A stretch of 64,000 bases of DNA from positions 62,001-126,000 of the forward strand of contig NZ_LMBX01000001.1 of NCBI RefSeq assembly GCF_001439605.1. Direction: 5' to 3'. Under the pieces are notes generated by a model. It was not told the DNA's origin. It did no database searches and was given only the letters and a program-made list of their open reading frames with translations. Both the position numbers and the translations under genes were made by a program. How positions within the stretch are numbered: position 1 is the first letter of the stretch; each line of letters opens with the position of its first letter. Below are positions 7,867-17,745 of the stretch, one piece after another. This DNA is from Cytobacillus praedii. GTDB lineage: Bacteria; Bacillota; Bacilli; Bacillales; Cytobacillaceae.

Positions 7867-10800
7867 TTATTTTAATGTAACTGTAAGCTTATATGGAGAT
7901 GTGCTTGCTTTTCCGAAAGCTTCACTAACTTCGATATAATATTTGCCTTTTTCTAATTCTACGTTTGCTAATTCTTGGTCATTTGCTCCATATTGGTCAA
8001 AGCCCTTAATCAATTTGCCTTTTGAGTTAAAGATTTTCAATACTCCATCAAGTGAACTTTCCATATTAAGAACCATTGAGACTCTAGATTTCTTGTTTAA
8101 GTCTAGGACGAAATGATCGATATCGCCAAATGGAACACCGGCATTCATATATCCTTGGCCTTCAAATTTAGTATTGTTAATTTTTTTCAATTTTAATGGC
8201 TTTTCGGGAATATGATTTGTCACTTTTCCATCCTCATCAATTAATTGATCTTTTAAGCCAACTAACTTAACTTGATAAGGTTTAAGGTTTAAGGAAGAGA
8301 ACATGGATTCGATAACGATGAAATAACCATTCCCTTTTTTGGCTTTAAAGGATGCTTCAATGTCCCCGGGAGAAAGATTAAATATACTTGCTCCAAAAGG
8401 AACGGCTGCTTTAATCTCATTATTATCAATTTTTTTGTTTCCGTCTGTATCTTCAATTAGTAAACCCGAGAATATATGCTCATTTAGCAGGTCTTTAGGC
8501 AATTTATTTAATTCTTGAGCAGATAATTTTTTCTCTAAAATTTTTAAATCAATAATTTGATCTTTACCTGTATGTTTATAATAATAAAAATCTGTATCCC
8601 CTTCATAAATGAAGTAGTTATCATAAACTTTTCCCTGCTGAATGGCGACTGCATTTTCGATGCTGTTATTGTCTAAATCCTTTTCAGGGGAGTTCGTTAC
8701 CTTCTTAATTGATAGTTTATAAGGATCAGCAGAAATACTACCTGTAATATTTTCTAGTTCAATGAAATACTGTGTATCTTTTTTTAAGGCAACATATGGA
8801 GATGGAGTGCCTGCCATTCCTAATAAGTCAAGAAGGCCTCCTCCACTTGACATACCTTGATAAGGTATTAGCATTTTTGATTCAGAATCATACTCATAAA
8901 TTGTCGTATTTATTTGTTGACCAGATCCATTTTGTGCAAATAGACTATAAATGGAATCTTCAGAAGGGTTAATGGAATAATAGTCCTTATCCCCGGAAAT
9001 TTGGAAAAATCCTTTTTGCTCTTTTTCTGTTAGTGGAATTGCATTTTTACGAATAGCCTCAGTTTGTATTTCAGAAAAGAAATCATCCTCTTCGCTCAAT
9101 AGCTCATCGATCTTGTTTGCCTGATCAGCAGTATCTTGTTCCTCCATATTTAATGGTAGACCATCTTCATCCTGAGGAAGCTGAACTTGTTCAATTTCTA
9201 AATTATAAGGGTAAGCATTATAGTCAAAAGAAATTTCTTCTTCTGTTCCTTCTATACCCAATCCCTCACCTAAAAGAGAGCCCATATCAAAATCAAAGTC
9301 TAGCATATTCTCATTTGATACTGATAATAAGTACTTAACTCCAGGCTCAGCTTGGAATGAAAGATGTTTTTCATTTCCTATCCCGTTATCTTCGGCATTT
9401 GCGAGTAAAATGGGCTCTGTTTCTTCAGCGTTAAGCATAGAAACAAAAAGGGAAGAATTTACACCAGGTATGCCATCTAATGATGTTGATAATATGGTTG
9501 GTTCAGTAACTTCGAAAGCAAAGTAATCATAATCAGGCATATTGTCTGTGTTATAAAGTGTTAATGGTTCATTTTTTTCCTGCTTAGAAGAGTAAGGGAA
9601 TGCTCTTACTGCGATAGGATTTTCGATTGAATTAGAATTTGGTATTAATTGGGCGAATTTCTCCGCCTTAAAGGTATATGTTGATTTACCTGATTTACTA
9701 TAATTTCCGTTCCCATCAGTAACACCGATGACTAAAGTACCTTCATTCTCTGCACTAAATATGTATGCTTCTTGCTCACCTGCTTTGGCCCTATTCACTT
9801 TTATTGGCTCGACAGTTTTTGCCTCAGAGCCTTTAGGATAAAAATAAAGATCCATTTTGTAGTCATAATTTTTAGCGGCATCTAATACGGTTTGAACATG
9901 CTGCCCGTTTTTAACAGGGATTTTATAATAATGTGATTCCTCTTGTGCAGTTAATTTTCCTTTTTCAATATTTTCACCTTGCTCTTTCAGAGGCTTTGCT
10001 GCATTAATTTGTTCATTGCCTTTCAGCTTTTTATACTTAGGAAGCTTTTTTATATCAAATTGTAAAGCTGCAACAGGGTTGATTAATCCGTTTGCAAATA
10101 TAGGATCATACCCATTTTCACCTAAATCAGTTGCCGTATTTTCAATAATATATTCAATTTCATATGGTGTTAAATTCGGATATTTCGATTTTAATAGTGA
10201 AACAGTACCAGCTATGACAGGAGAAGCCATTGATGTTCCAGTTAATTCCATGAAGGTATTGGGCTTACTGTCTGTATAAGCAGAACTATAAATATCTTCA
10301 CCAGGAGCAACAATATCTACACTAGGGCCATAGTTAGATGACTCAGACAGCTGTTTCTTACTATTAATATTTCCTACACTAATTACACCTGGATAAGCTG
10401 CAGGATAGGAATACTCATCAGTATATTCATTTCCAGCTGCTGCCACAACCGTAATACCAGCATCAATTGCTTTTTGGACAGCATCAGCAGTAATTGGTGA
10501 ACTAGAAGGACCACCAAGGCTCATATTAATGACATCTACTTTTTTCTCGATCGCATGCAAAATGCCTTGGGCAATTATGTAATCATTTGCAAATGGTTGT
10601 CCACCAAAAACATCAATTGGCAAGATTTTTGCATTCGGATTCACTCCGTGTCCACCAATGCCATTATTAGCTGTTGCTGCAATGATTCCAGCTACATGTG
10701 TACCGTGAAGATCAGGAATGCTTGATTTCGCTGGTGCTGCTGCATTATAAGGTGTTACAACTTGTGCTGATAAATCAGGGTGTCGATAGTTAACACCAGC

Positions 10801-11322
10801 ATCAATGACAGCAACCGTTACTTGATGCTTTCCAGCATATTTTAAAGCCTTATCAATATTTAATATTTGCAAATGATACATTTTATTTTTTTTTGGATCA
10901 ACTTCACCAAATTTTTTATATTTGACACTCGGGGTAATGGATGTAATTTCTGCTTGCTTCTTATAAGTTTTTAAGACATCGCTTAATTTACGTTTTTTCG
11001 GAACATAGACAACATCATAGCCAAGTGCAGGAAACGAATTAATAACTTGAGTTCCTGCTTTTTTATGAATGTTTCTTGGGATAGACTTGTTATATTTAAT
11101 GATTAATGTGTCTACATCAAGGGTTTCATTACTTTTTTTGTTATTTTTATATGATTCGAGTTTTAGCTCTGCTTCAGATTTAGCTAAGTTTTTTACGATG
11201 GCATCTTTGCTCGCTGCAATACTGTTGTAATCCAGATTATTTTCAGCAGCGTTAGCTATCGATGGGACAACTAGTATAGCAGATGCAGCAACGGCTAATG
11301 ATTTTTTCCAAATGTTTCTCAC
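7867..11322 (-). CDS. Large secreted subtilisin-like (S8) serine protease
   Basis: A 1151-residue protein with a Sec signal peptide (about 1-25, ending SIANA) and a propeptide-like region (about 65-138). The S8 catalytic domain has Asp174 (VIDAG), His206 (HGTHVAG), oxyanion Asn298 (AAGNE) and Ser364 (GTSMASP). A long C-terminal part of about 700 residues carries several beta-rich PPC-like segments and one good EF-hand-type calcium loop, DTDGNKKIDNNE. There is no sortase or SLH anchor, so it is probably released or wall-associated. The start is GTG after AAGGAGG. It is much larger than subtilisin (about 380 residues) and similar in size to cell-envelope proteases. Its target is unknown. Confidence 0.93.
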   Translation of the reverse strand: MRNIWKKSLAVAASAILVVPSIANAAENNLDYNSIAASKDAIVKNLAKSEAELKLESYKNNKKSNETLDVDTLIIKYNKSIPRNIHKKAGTQVINSFPALGYDVVYVPKKRKLSDVLKTYKKQAEITSITPSVKYKKFGEVDPKKNKMYHLQILNIDKALKYAGKHQVTVAVIDAGVNYRHPDLSAQVVTPYNAAAPAKSSIPDLHGTHVAGIIAATANNGIGGHGVNPNAKILPIDVFGGQPFANDYIIAQGILHAIEKKVDVINMSLGGPSSSPITADAVQKAIDAGITVVAAAGNEYTDEYSYPAAYPGVISVGNINSKKQLSESSNYGPSVDIVAPGEDIYSSAYTDSKPNTFMELTGTSMASPVIAGTVSLLKSKYPNLTPYEIEYIIENTATDLGENGYDPIFANGLINPVAALQFDIKKLPKYKKLKGNEQINAAKPLKEQGENIEKGKLTAQEESHYYKIPVKNGQHVQTVLDAAKNYDYKMDLYFYPKGSEAKTVEPIKVNRAKAGEQEAYIFSAENEGTLVIGVTDGNGNYSKSGKSTYTFKAEKFAQLIPNSNSIENPIAVRAFPYSSKQEKNEPLTLYNTDNMPDYDYFAFEVTEPTILSTSLDGIPGVNSSLFVSMLNAEETEPILLANAEDNGIGNEKHLSFQAEPGVKYLLSVSNENMLDFDFDMGSLLGEGLGIEGTEEEISFDYNAYPYNLEIEQVQLPQDEDGLPLNMEEQDTADQANKIDELLSEEDDFFSEIQTEAIRKNAIPLTEKEQKGFFQISGDKDYYSINPSEDSIYSLFAQNGSGQQINTTIYEYDSESKMLIPYQGMSSGGGLLDLLGMAGTPSPYVALKKDTQYFIELENITGSISADPYKLSIKKVTNSPEKDLDNNSIENAVAIQQGKVYDNYFIYEGDTDFYYYKHTGKDQIIDLKILEKKLSAQELNKLPKDLLNEHIFSGLLIEDTDGNKKIDNNEIKAAVPFGASIFNLSPGDIEASFKAKKGNGYFIVIESMFSSLNLKPYQVKLVGLKDQLIDEDGKVTNHIPEKPLKLKKINNTKFEGQGYMNAGVPFGDIDHFVLDLNKKSRVSMVLNMESSLDGVLKIFNSKGKLIKGFDQYGANDQELANVELEKGKYYIEVSEAFGKASTSPYKLTVTLK

Positions 11323-12004
11323 GAGTGTTCCTCCTTCAGTTATGTAAAATTAACATTTGATTTGATTAAATGGTTTTTTAGAATGTTGAAGATAATAAGA
11401 ATAATGATGGTTTTATCTAGATTCATTTGAACTGCTTTATTAGAAAACTATTTTTATTATATTTAGTTGTTTATTGCTGAATTTCACCAGCCTTCTCTTT
11501 ATCCTGCATACGAATGCCTTTTCAAAATTTTAAGATGCACTTTTCATTCCATTATTCTTTCTCTCCAGCGTGATACACTATTAATAATGCTTGCAATTAA
11601 TAGAGCTTTATTTAAAAACCACTTATTCACGAACATGATGTAATACGTGTAAAACTACTTAGTAGTTTCATAAAATAACAAGAATTACTATTAAATGGAA
11701 AATAAAAGTATTTTCTTAATATTTCAATTTGGAATGGTTACTAGTTATATCATTTATATATTCATCTCTTAATATTCCTGTTTTTCACAAATGGAAAGGC
11801 TGCCCACCTTTTTACCAAATTTAAATAGTTTATTATTATCAGAAATTAGTAGATATTTTAATCTATTAATAATTATAATAGACTATGAGGTAGTTAAATA
11901 ATTAATACAGAGAAGGTGTGTTCCTAAGTGGCTCCCAAATTAGTTGCCACCTATGCAGCAATGCCTACGTTTTTTGGCGAATATAGCGGATAAGGAAGGT
12001 TATT
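11323..12004. other. AT-rich intergenic region and mqo leader
   Basis: A very AT-rich 682-base divergent interval. Near the right end (11928-11952) a GTGGC/GCCAC hairpin precedes mqo. Overlapping it is a possible 21-codon leader ORF from GTG, reading [21 protein letters not shown] and ending about 15 nt before mqo. Neither element is recognised and neither is certain. I see no other gene here. Confidence 0.25.
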
Positions 12005-13513
12005 ATGAGCAGCGTACAGAACAAAACAGACGTTATCTTAATTGGTGCCGGAATTATGAGCGCAACTTTAGGATCTTTACTGAAAGAGTTAGCACCGGAA
12101 TGGGAAATTAAAGTGTTTGAAAAACTTGCAAATGCAGGGGAAGAAAGCTCGAATGAATGGAATAACGCGGGGACAGGTCATGCAGCACTGTGCGAGCTTA
12201 ACTATACATCCGAAAAGCCAGACGGATCGATAGATATTAGCAAAGCGATAAAGGTGAATGAACAGTTTCAGCTTTCAAGACAGTATTGGGCTTATCTTGT
12301 TAACAACAATCTGATTCGTAATCCGCAAGACTTTATCAGGGCAATCCCTCATATGAGTTTAGTTCAAGGGGAAGAAAATGTAGCATATTTGAAAAAAAGG
12401 TTGGAAGCGCTGTCAAAAAATCCTCTGTTTCAAGGAATGGAAATTTCAGATGATCCTGAAAAACTGAAGGATTGGATACCGCTTATTATGGAAGGCCGTC
12501 CATCGAATGAACAGATTGCGGCAACAAAAATCGACTCTGGAACGGATGTCAATTTTGGCGCGTTAACACGTATGCTGTTTGACCACTTAATGAGAAATAA
12601 TGTGGAGATCAACTACAAGCATAGTGTGGAGGATCTTAAACGTACGAACGACGGTTTGTGGGAAGTAAAAGTCCGTGATATCAATGGCGGCAATACCGAA
12701 ACGCATACAGCTAAATTCGTCTTTATTGGCGGTGGGGGCGGAAGTCTACCTTTACTGCAAAAAACCGGTATACCCGAATCAAAGCATATTGGCGGATTCC
12801 CAGTAAGCGGCTTATTTATGGTATGTAACAATCCGGAAGTAATTGAGAAGCATCATGCAAAAGTATACGGGAAAGCAAAAGTTGGTGCTCCTCCAATGTC
12901 TGTGCCGCATTTGGACACAAGATTTATCGACAACAAAAAATCATTGCTGTTTGGACCATTTGCCGGCTTTACGCCAAAGTTCCTAAAAACCGGTTCAAAT
13001 TTAGATTTGATCGGTTCCGTAAAACCGAATAATGTCATCACGATGCTGGCTGCAGGTGTAAAAGAGATGGCACTGACTAAATATCTGATCCAGCAAGTTA
13101 TGCTATCAAATGAAAAGCGCTTGGAAGAATTACGCGAGTTTATTCCAAATGCGAAGCTTGAGGATTGGGATATTGTTGTTGCAGGCCAGCGTGTGCAGGT
13201 CATTAAAGATACAGATGCGGGCAAAGGAACACTTCAATTTGGCACAGAAGTGGTTAGTGCTGCTGACGGCTCGGTAGCAGCATTACTTGGTGCTTCCCCA
13301 GGTGCATCTACCGCGGTACACGTGATGCTGGAGGTATTAGAAAGATGCTTCCCAGAGCATATGTTTAAGTGGGAAGCGAAGATAAAAGAAATGATTCCTT
13401 CTTATGGTGTGTCACTAACGGAGAACCCGGAGCTTTTCCAAGACATTCATCGATCAACAGCACAGACGCTTGGTTTAAGTGAAGCAAGCGAAAAAGAATT
13501 AGTTTATAGTTAA
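12005..13513 (+). CDS. mqo: Malate:quinone oxidoreductase
   Basis: A 502-residue FAD-dependent, membrane-associated enzyme that oxidises malate to oxaloacetate and reduces quinone, linking the TCA cycle to the respiratory chain. It has an N-terminal FAD motif [16 protein letters not shown], the family stretch [18 protein letters not shown], and [27 protein letters not shown] split over the C-terminal domain. Length is typical. The start ATG follows AAGGAAGG. It is monocistronic and closed by a strong terminator. Confidence 0.96.
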   Translation: MSSVQNKTDVILIGAGIMSATLGSLLKELAPEWEIKVFEKLANAGEESSNEWNNAGTGHAALCELNYTSEKPDGSIDISKAIKVNEQFQLSRQYWAYLVNNNLIRNPQDFIRAIPHMSLVQGEENVAYLKKRLEALSKNPLFQGMEISDDPEKLKDWIPLIMEGRPSNEQIAATKIDSGTDVNFGALTRMLFDHLMRNNVEINYKHSVEDLKRTNDGLWEVKVRDINGGNTETHTAKFVFIGGGGGSLPLLQKTGIPESKHIGGFPVSGLFMVCNNPEVIEKHHAKVYGKAKVGAPPMSVPHLDTRFIDNKKSLLFGPFAGFTPKFLKTGSNLDLIGSVKPNNVITMLAAGVKEMALTKYLIQQVMLSNEKRLEELREFIPNAKLEDWDIVVAGQRVQVIKDTDAGKGTLQFGTEVVSAADGSVAALLGASPGASTAVHVMLEVLERCFPEHMFKWEAKIKEMIPSYGVSLTENPELFQDIHRSTAQTLGLSEASEKELVYS

Positions 13514-13551
13514 TTCATTCTTTGGAATAGAAATATATAATGAGAAAAAAA

Positions 13552-13595
13552 CAATTGTCCCTAGGAGGCTTTATAGGAGCCTTTTAGGGACAATT
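13552..13595. terminator. Bidirectional terminator after mqo
   Basis: The arms AATTGTCCCTA and TAGGGACAATT contain an inner AGGCT/AGCCT stem. It lies between the convergent mqo and sigma factor genes. Confidence 0.8.
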
Positions 13596-13629
13596 TAATT
13601 TGCCTTTTTTCCTGAACGCTATCGTATTT

Positions 13630-14493
13630 TTAAACGATGGGTAATTTTTGAGGATTCATTGTTATATAAATTTCATTTATTTTTTCCTTCCGAATATCAA
13701 AACTAAGGATGCTTTGAAGTTTGCCATTCATGTATATTATAATGGCTGGCTGGCAGTTAACACTTTTCACTTCAAAATAAAAGTCATCAGGAGCCTTTTT
13801 AATGACTCCGTATAATAGGGCTAAAACTTTTGGAACAGATACAATTGGATGAATAGCAGCATGGACCTTCCCTCCGCCATCAGAGTATAGCGTGACATTT
13901 TCAGATAATAGATCTAATAAGTCATCCATGTTTTGTGTTTGAAACGCTTGGATAAAGCGGGTAATCATTGACTTGTTCTTTTCGTAGTTTAAGCTTTCCC
14001 CTTCTGCAAGAGCGATTTTTTTCTTCGCTCTGCTAAAAACCTTTCTGCAATTTTCTTCCTTCTTTTCAATAATGGCGGAAATTTCAGAATATGTAAGATC
14101 AAGTGCCTCTCTTAAAAGGAGGACAGCACGTTCATCAGGTGTTAAATGCTCCATCATTCGCAAATAGGCTATACTCAAACCTTCTTTTTGAATAATCATT
14201 TCTGATGGGTCGAAGGCATGTAATTTCTCAAGTAATAATGGTTCGGGATTCCAAGGTCCGACATAGTGTTCTCGTTTGTAACGTGCAGACTTCAATAAGT
14301 CAAGACAGAGGTTCGTCATCATTTTACATAGATAGGCTTTTTTATTCTGAATAGTATCGTCCCTTAATTGATAAGCTTTTAGAAAGGTTTCTTGGATAAG
14401 GTCCTCTGTTTCAGCTACTGATCCTAACATTCGATAACCTAATGAGAATAACAATGGTCTAAATAGCTGGTACTCTTCCGTCGTAATTTGCAC
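13630..14493 (-). CDS. ECF41-type RNA polymerase sigma factor (SigJ-like)
   Basis: A 287-residue sigma factor with region 2 (about 5-75, YRMLGSVAETEDLIQETFLKAY), region 4 (about 105-165, LTPDERAVLLLREALDLTYSEIS) and a C-terminal SnoaL/NTF2-like domain (about 175-287). Hallmarks of the ECF41 group are present: a WNPEP linker motif (consensus WLPEP), DGGGKVHAA, and a terminal NPQKL (consensus NPDKL). In ECF41 factors the fused C-terminal domain takes the place of an anti-sigma factor. It starts at GTG after GAGAGGAAA and overlaps the upstream oxidoreductase by 35 nt, so the two are cotranscribed. A matching promoter precedes the pair. Confidence 0.93.
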   Translation of the reverse strand: MQITTEEYQLFRPLLFSLGYRMLGSVAETEDLIQETFLKAYQLRDDTIQNKKAYLCKMMTNLCLDLLKSARYKREHYVGPWNPEPLLLEKLHAFDPSEMIIQKEGLSIAYLRMMEHLTPDERAVLLLREALDLTYSEISAIIEKKEENCRKVFSRAKKKIALAEGESLNYEKNKSMITRFIQAFQTQNMDDLLDLLSENVTLYSDGGGKVHAAIHPIVSVPKVLALLYGVIKKAPDDFYFEVKSVNCQPAIIIYMNGKLQSILSFDIRKEKINEIYITMNPQKLPIV

Positions 14494-15781
14494 TATTTTT
14501 CCTCTCTTCGTTTAAAATAATTTCTTCAGCTGCCTGTTTGCCGCTGCTGACAGCTCCATCTGCTAATATCCAGTGGGGAGAAGCCCAGTCTCCTGCTATA
14601 TATAATCCCGGAATTTCTGTTTTAGAACGTTGCAGCTTAAGCTCATCTCCTATTTGTGGCAAGCGTTGATTCACCGTAATATCGGGGATAAAGCGTCGGG
14701 AAATGACATGTTGCTGCCAATCTGGCTGCAGTCCATCTAAAAATTGTTCAAGCTTGTTTTTAACACGGGGTCCATCAATAATTTCTTCCGGATGATGATA
14801 TTTAAATACATGAAGAATAGCATTCTTTGTATGGTCAGAGAGGCAGGCGTAAGTTGAATGAACAGAATAATAGAGAGGTTCTGTGATCCCCATTGCAAAC
14901 AATTTCTTTGGATTAGGAAGCTGTGATAAAGCAACGTCTAATGTCGCCCCTTTTATAGGTGTTATTTGAGCAAAAAAGTCTCTAATCGGAAGGCTCGCTT
15001 TTTTCCCTAGCATATGAATAAGTTCGTGTGGACCAGATGTACAAATCACATATTTCCCAAGGATTTCTTCGCCACTCGATAGAACGAATTTAAATGGGTC
15101 CTGTTGGCGGTCACGCTCAATTTGTTTAACAAGAGTATGAGGCTGAACATGTACACCGGAGACAATTGCTTTATTGTGTAGCTGGTCTACGATCGTTTGC
15201 CAGCCGCCATCTAAATAAAGGACGCCTCCCATTGCGTTTTTTAAGTGCAATGCCATTACTTTTGCGCTCATTCTTTCAGGTGCATGACAATAGGTAGCTA
15301 GTCTGCCAAGAGTGAATAGTAAGGACTCAATGGTTTTAGATTGGGTTATTTGATTAACCCATTGCTGGAAAGTTTGCTTGGCTAATTTTTCAGGATCTAT
15401 ACTCATCACTTTCCATAGAACAGTAATCCACTCCATTCGTTCTTTCGAATGTAATAAACGTGTTGTAAATATTCCCAAAGGGGTAAATGGGGCAGCGTAT
15501 TCAATATTGTTTTCAATTAGGGTGCCGCCTAGATTGGGTGTTTTCCCATTAAGATGAATACCTAAGTCTTCGAGAATGTACCTGGCTTTTCCTTTTTTAT
15601 AAAGGGCATGCGGGCCAAGATTGAAATACTGTCCATTCATGTTGTTTGTTCTAGCCCTTCCGCCAGCACTTTTTCCTTTTTCTAAAATTAAAATAGATAG
15701 ATTGGTATTCGTTAAATAATTGGCTGCCACATAGCCTGCTAATCCTCCGCCAACAATGACAATATCCCATATTTGCTTCAT
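14459..15781 (-). CDS. FAD-dependent amine oxidase/phytoene desaturase-like oxidoreductase
   Basis: About 440 residues with an N-terminal FAD-binding motif VVGGGLAGYVAANYL, then KSAGGRART, and a C-terminal FAD motif GLYIAGDW. The overall shape resembles protoporphyrinogen oxidase/phytoene desaturase-like flavoproteins. The start was chosen at ATG 15781 because it follows AGGAGG, and because the predicted ECF41 promoter would begin transcription near the upstream in-frame ATG at 15808. It is the typical COE-type (oxidoreductase) partner gene of an ECF41 sigma factor and overlaps that gene. The substrate is unknown. Confidence 0.85.
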   Translation of the reverse strand: MKQIWDIVIVGGGLAGYVAANYLTNTNLSILILEKGKSAGGRARTNNMNGQYFNLGPHALYKKGKARYILEDLGIHLNGKTPNLGGTLIENNIEYAAPFTPLGIFTTRLLHSKERMEWITVLWKVMSIDPEKLAKQTFQQWVNQITQSKTIESLLFTLGRLATYCHAPERMSAKVMALHLKNAMGGVLYLDGGWQTIVDQLHNKAIVSGVHVQPHTLVKQIERDRQQDPFKFVLSSGEEILGKYVICTSGPHELIHMLGKKASLPIRDFFAQITPIKGATLDVALSQLPNPKKLFAMGITEPLYYSVHSTYACLSDHTKNAILHVFKYHHPEEIIDGPRVKNKLEQFLDGLQPDWQQHVISRRFIPDITVNQRLPQIGDELKLQRSKTEIPGLYIAGDWASPHWILADGAVSSGKQAAEEIILNEERKNSANYDGRVPAI

Positions 15782-15815
15782 AGGATAACCTCCTAATGGA
15801 TTTTTCATATCTCAA

Positions 15816-15842
15816 GACGAATAAACCTATAGAGTTGTGACA
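15816..15842 (-). promoter_or_regulatory. ECF41-type promoter of the oxidoreductase-sigma operon
   Basis: On the minus strand TGTCACA (15842-15836), a 16-nt spacer and CGTC (15819-15816) lie 34 nt before the oxidoreductase start codon. This is exactly the promoter form described for ECF41 factors in Bacillus licheniformis (TGTCACA-N16-CGTC), implying autoregulation of the operon. Confidence 0.8.
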
Positions 15843-15903
15843 GCGTTTTAAGGATTTCTTAAAAATAATCAGGCAATTATTTTGTTGACACGATGTACAT
15901 AAC

Positions 15904-15932
15904 TTCACAAAATTGATATATTTATGTATAAT
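15904..15932 (+). promoter_or_regulatory. Likely sigma-A promoter of the SDR gene
   Basis: TTCACA, a 17-nt spacer and TATAAT stand about 80 nt before the start codon. Confidence 0.5.
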
Positions 15933-16013
15933 GACATTATCCTAGGTAACAATTTTATAATTAATTTTTTGAAAAATAAGTATCTGAGTTTTCTATATGA
16001 AAGGGAGATTATA

Positions 16014-16760
16014 ATGGGACGTTTATCTGGTAAAGTAGCGATTATTACAGGTGCAGCATTAGGGATGGGAGCAGCTGAAGCGAAGCTTTTTGCGAAAGAA
16101 GGAGCGAAGGTTGTTGCGACGGATATTAAAGATGATGTGCTGCAGGAAGTAATCAATGAAATCAAAGCAAGCGGCGGGGAAGCGATTGGCTTGAAGCACA
16201 ATGTTGTTTCAGAGGATGAGTGGAAGAACGTCATTCAGACTGCAGTTGATGCGTATGGAAAAGTAGATATTTTAGTTAATAATGCTGGTATTGCAAGTCC
16301 AAAAACGATGGCACAAATGGAAATGGCTGAGTGGAATAAAGTGATGGATATTAACTTGAACGGTTGTGTCCTTGGAATGAAGTATGTAATTCCAGAAATG
16401 CAAAAGGCAGGCGGCGGTTCTCTAATTAATATTTCCTCAATCGGAGGAATTGTTGGAATGGCTGGGTCAAGCCCATATACAGCTGCAAAAGGTGCTTTAC
16501 GAGCATTATCAAAATCAGCTGCTGTAGAATATGGGAAGGATAAAATTAGGGTAAATTCTGTTCACCCTGGTATTATTGAAACACCAATGACAGCCGACTC
16601 TTTCAATGATGCACTGCCTTTCTATAAAACATTTACCCAACTTCCTTATTTCGGACAACCAGAGGATGTAGCATACGGTGTATTATTCCTTGCTTCAGAT
16701 GAATCACGCTTTATGACAGGTGCAGAACTTGTTATTGATGGCGGTTGGACAGCCCTATAA
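16014..16760 (+). CDS. SDR family NAD(P)-dependent oxidoreductase
   Basis: A 248-residue classical short-chain dehydrogenase with a cofactor motif (TGAALGMG), NNAG, catalytic Ser in NISSIGG and YTAAKG (Tyr-xxx-Lys), and a C-terminal DGG. ATG 16014 follows AAGGGAG; the longer upstream extension lacks family similarity and is rejected. It resembles glucose/3-alpha-hydroxysteroid-type SDRs and is a paralogue of the SDR at 30072-30827. It faces a TetR gene across a shared terminator. The substrate is unknown. Confidence 0.9.
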   Translation: MGRLSGKVAIITGAALGMGAAEAKLFAKEGAKVVATDIKDDVLQEVINEIKASGGEAIGLKHNVVSEDEWKNVIQTAVDAYGKVDILVNNAGIASPKTMAQMEMAEWNKVMDINLNGCVLGMKYVIPEMQKAGGGSLINISSIGGIVGMAGSSPYTAAKGALRALSKSAAVEYGKDKIRVNSVHPGIIETPMTADSFNDALPFYKTFTQLPYFGQPEDVAYGVLFLASDESRFMTGAELVIDGGWTAL

Positions 16761-16771
16761 TGACACATAAG

Positions 16772-16804
16772 AAAAATCCTCTCATTCATATGAGAGGATT
16801 TTTT
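16772..16804. terminator. Bidirectional terminator between SDR and TetR genes
   Basis: A 13-bp stem, AAAATCCTCTCAT/ATGAGAGGATTTT, has a 4-nt loop and T residues on both sides. Confidence 0.9.
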
Positions 16805-16813
16805 AATAAGAAA

Positions 16814-17428
16814 TTAAGATCTATCCTTTATGGGGTTATGATTATAAGGCCCTTTAATGGATAAATTCATTAATTGAAAAGCTATTTCTTTCTCAGATAC
16901 ATGCATCCCTTTTTCTATCCACCAAATGATGACCTCTAAAAAAGCAGATTCTACATATTTAATAATTAATTCTCGATTGGCTGTTAGATTTTGATCATTA
17001 GGTTCAATTTGATTAATTCCTTCAGAAATAAACTCATGGATAAACGCTAATAGACCTGAGGTCAAAGATGGGATGCGATTAGTAACGAGTAAAGCTCTGT
17101 AAAAGGGATAGTTTTCGCCTATTTGATGAAATAGCTGAACAAAACTAGGATGAGGCTGATCTTCTAGGAAATCAAAATCACCTAGAAATGATACTTGTTT
17201 GCTCACCTTTTCATGCAAATCATTTAAAATCTCTTCTATACACTGATTCATTAAATCAGTTTTGTCCTTATAATGAAGATAGAAAGTTGCTCGTTTCACG
17301 GTTGCTCGCTCCGAAATATCCGCAACAGTTATTTGTTCGAATTCTTTTTCTTCCATTAACTCAATAAAAGCACGCTTCAATAAACTTTGTGTCCGAACCG
17401 CGCGCGGGTCTTTTCTTTGTGTAGGCAT
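16814..17428 (-). CDS. TetR/AcrR family transcriptional regulator
   Basis: A 204-residue regulator. The N-terminal helix-turn-helix (about 10-55) reads ITVADISERATVKRATFYLHYKDK, typical of the DhaS-like subgroup of TetR regulators with a type-14-like C-terminal domain. It is convergent with the SDR and divergent from metN across 317 bases. The natural targets are its own gene or the SDR; the ligand is unknown. Confidence 0.9.
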   Translation of the reverse strand: MPTQRKDPRAVRTQSLLKRAFIELMEEKEFEQITVADISERATVKRATFYLHYKDKTDLMNQCIEEILNDLHEKVSKQVSFLGDFDFLEDQPHPSFVQLFHQIGENYPFYRALLVTNRIPSLTSGLLAFIHEFISEGINQIEPNDQNLTANRELIIKYVESAFLEVIIWWIEKGMHVSEKEIAFQLMNLSIKGPYNHNPIKDRS

Positions 17429-17552
17429 GGATACTTTCCTTTACGAAAAAGTTTTATATAAAGTTCTTATTTAGTGTATCATTTGTCTTTATCGATGGAA
17501 AGAAGCGGAAACACCTGTTATAGGATTTGCCCAGATAGGGTATATAAAAGAA

Positions 17553-17602
17553 TACAGCTATAAGTGAGAACTAGCCTGTACATGCAGGCGAAGAATGCTG
17601 TA
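17553..17602 (+). ncRNA. Possible structured RNA upstream of metN
   Basis: A nested stem-loop has outer TACAGC/GCTGTA and inner GCCTG/CAGGC arms. It lies between the TetR gene and the metN promoter. It is not an S-box and I do not recognise its class. It may only be a structured spacer or a terminator lacking a T-tract. Confidence 0.25.
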
Positions 17603-17671
17603 GCTTACTAGCGGTAATAATGGGATGTACTTGCATCACTTGCTGCAGAACTGAAATGTAACCTTGTCAAA

Positions 17672-17700
17672 ATGACACCCCGTTCTATTTAGGCTATAAT
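17672..17700 (+). promoter_or_regulatory. metNIQ promoter
   Basis: ATGACA, a 17-nt spacer and TATAAT lie 46 nt before the metN start. No S-box or T-box is visible between it and the gene; the short leader has only CCTTTC/GAAAGG that overlaps the ribosome binding site. Confidence 0.6.
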
Positions 17701-17745
17701 AAATTAGTTCTAATCACCTTTCAAATAGTGGAAAGGGGTTTTTTT

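Noticed and set aside
15924-16013. 30-residue N-terminal extension of the SDR
   Set aside because: Begins within the promoter; the ATG at 16014 has a good ribosome binding site and begins the conserved fold.
17553-17745. S-box or T-box leader before metN
   Set aside because: None of the conserved S-box or T-box sequence elements are present.
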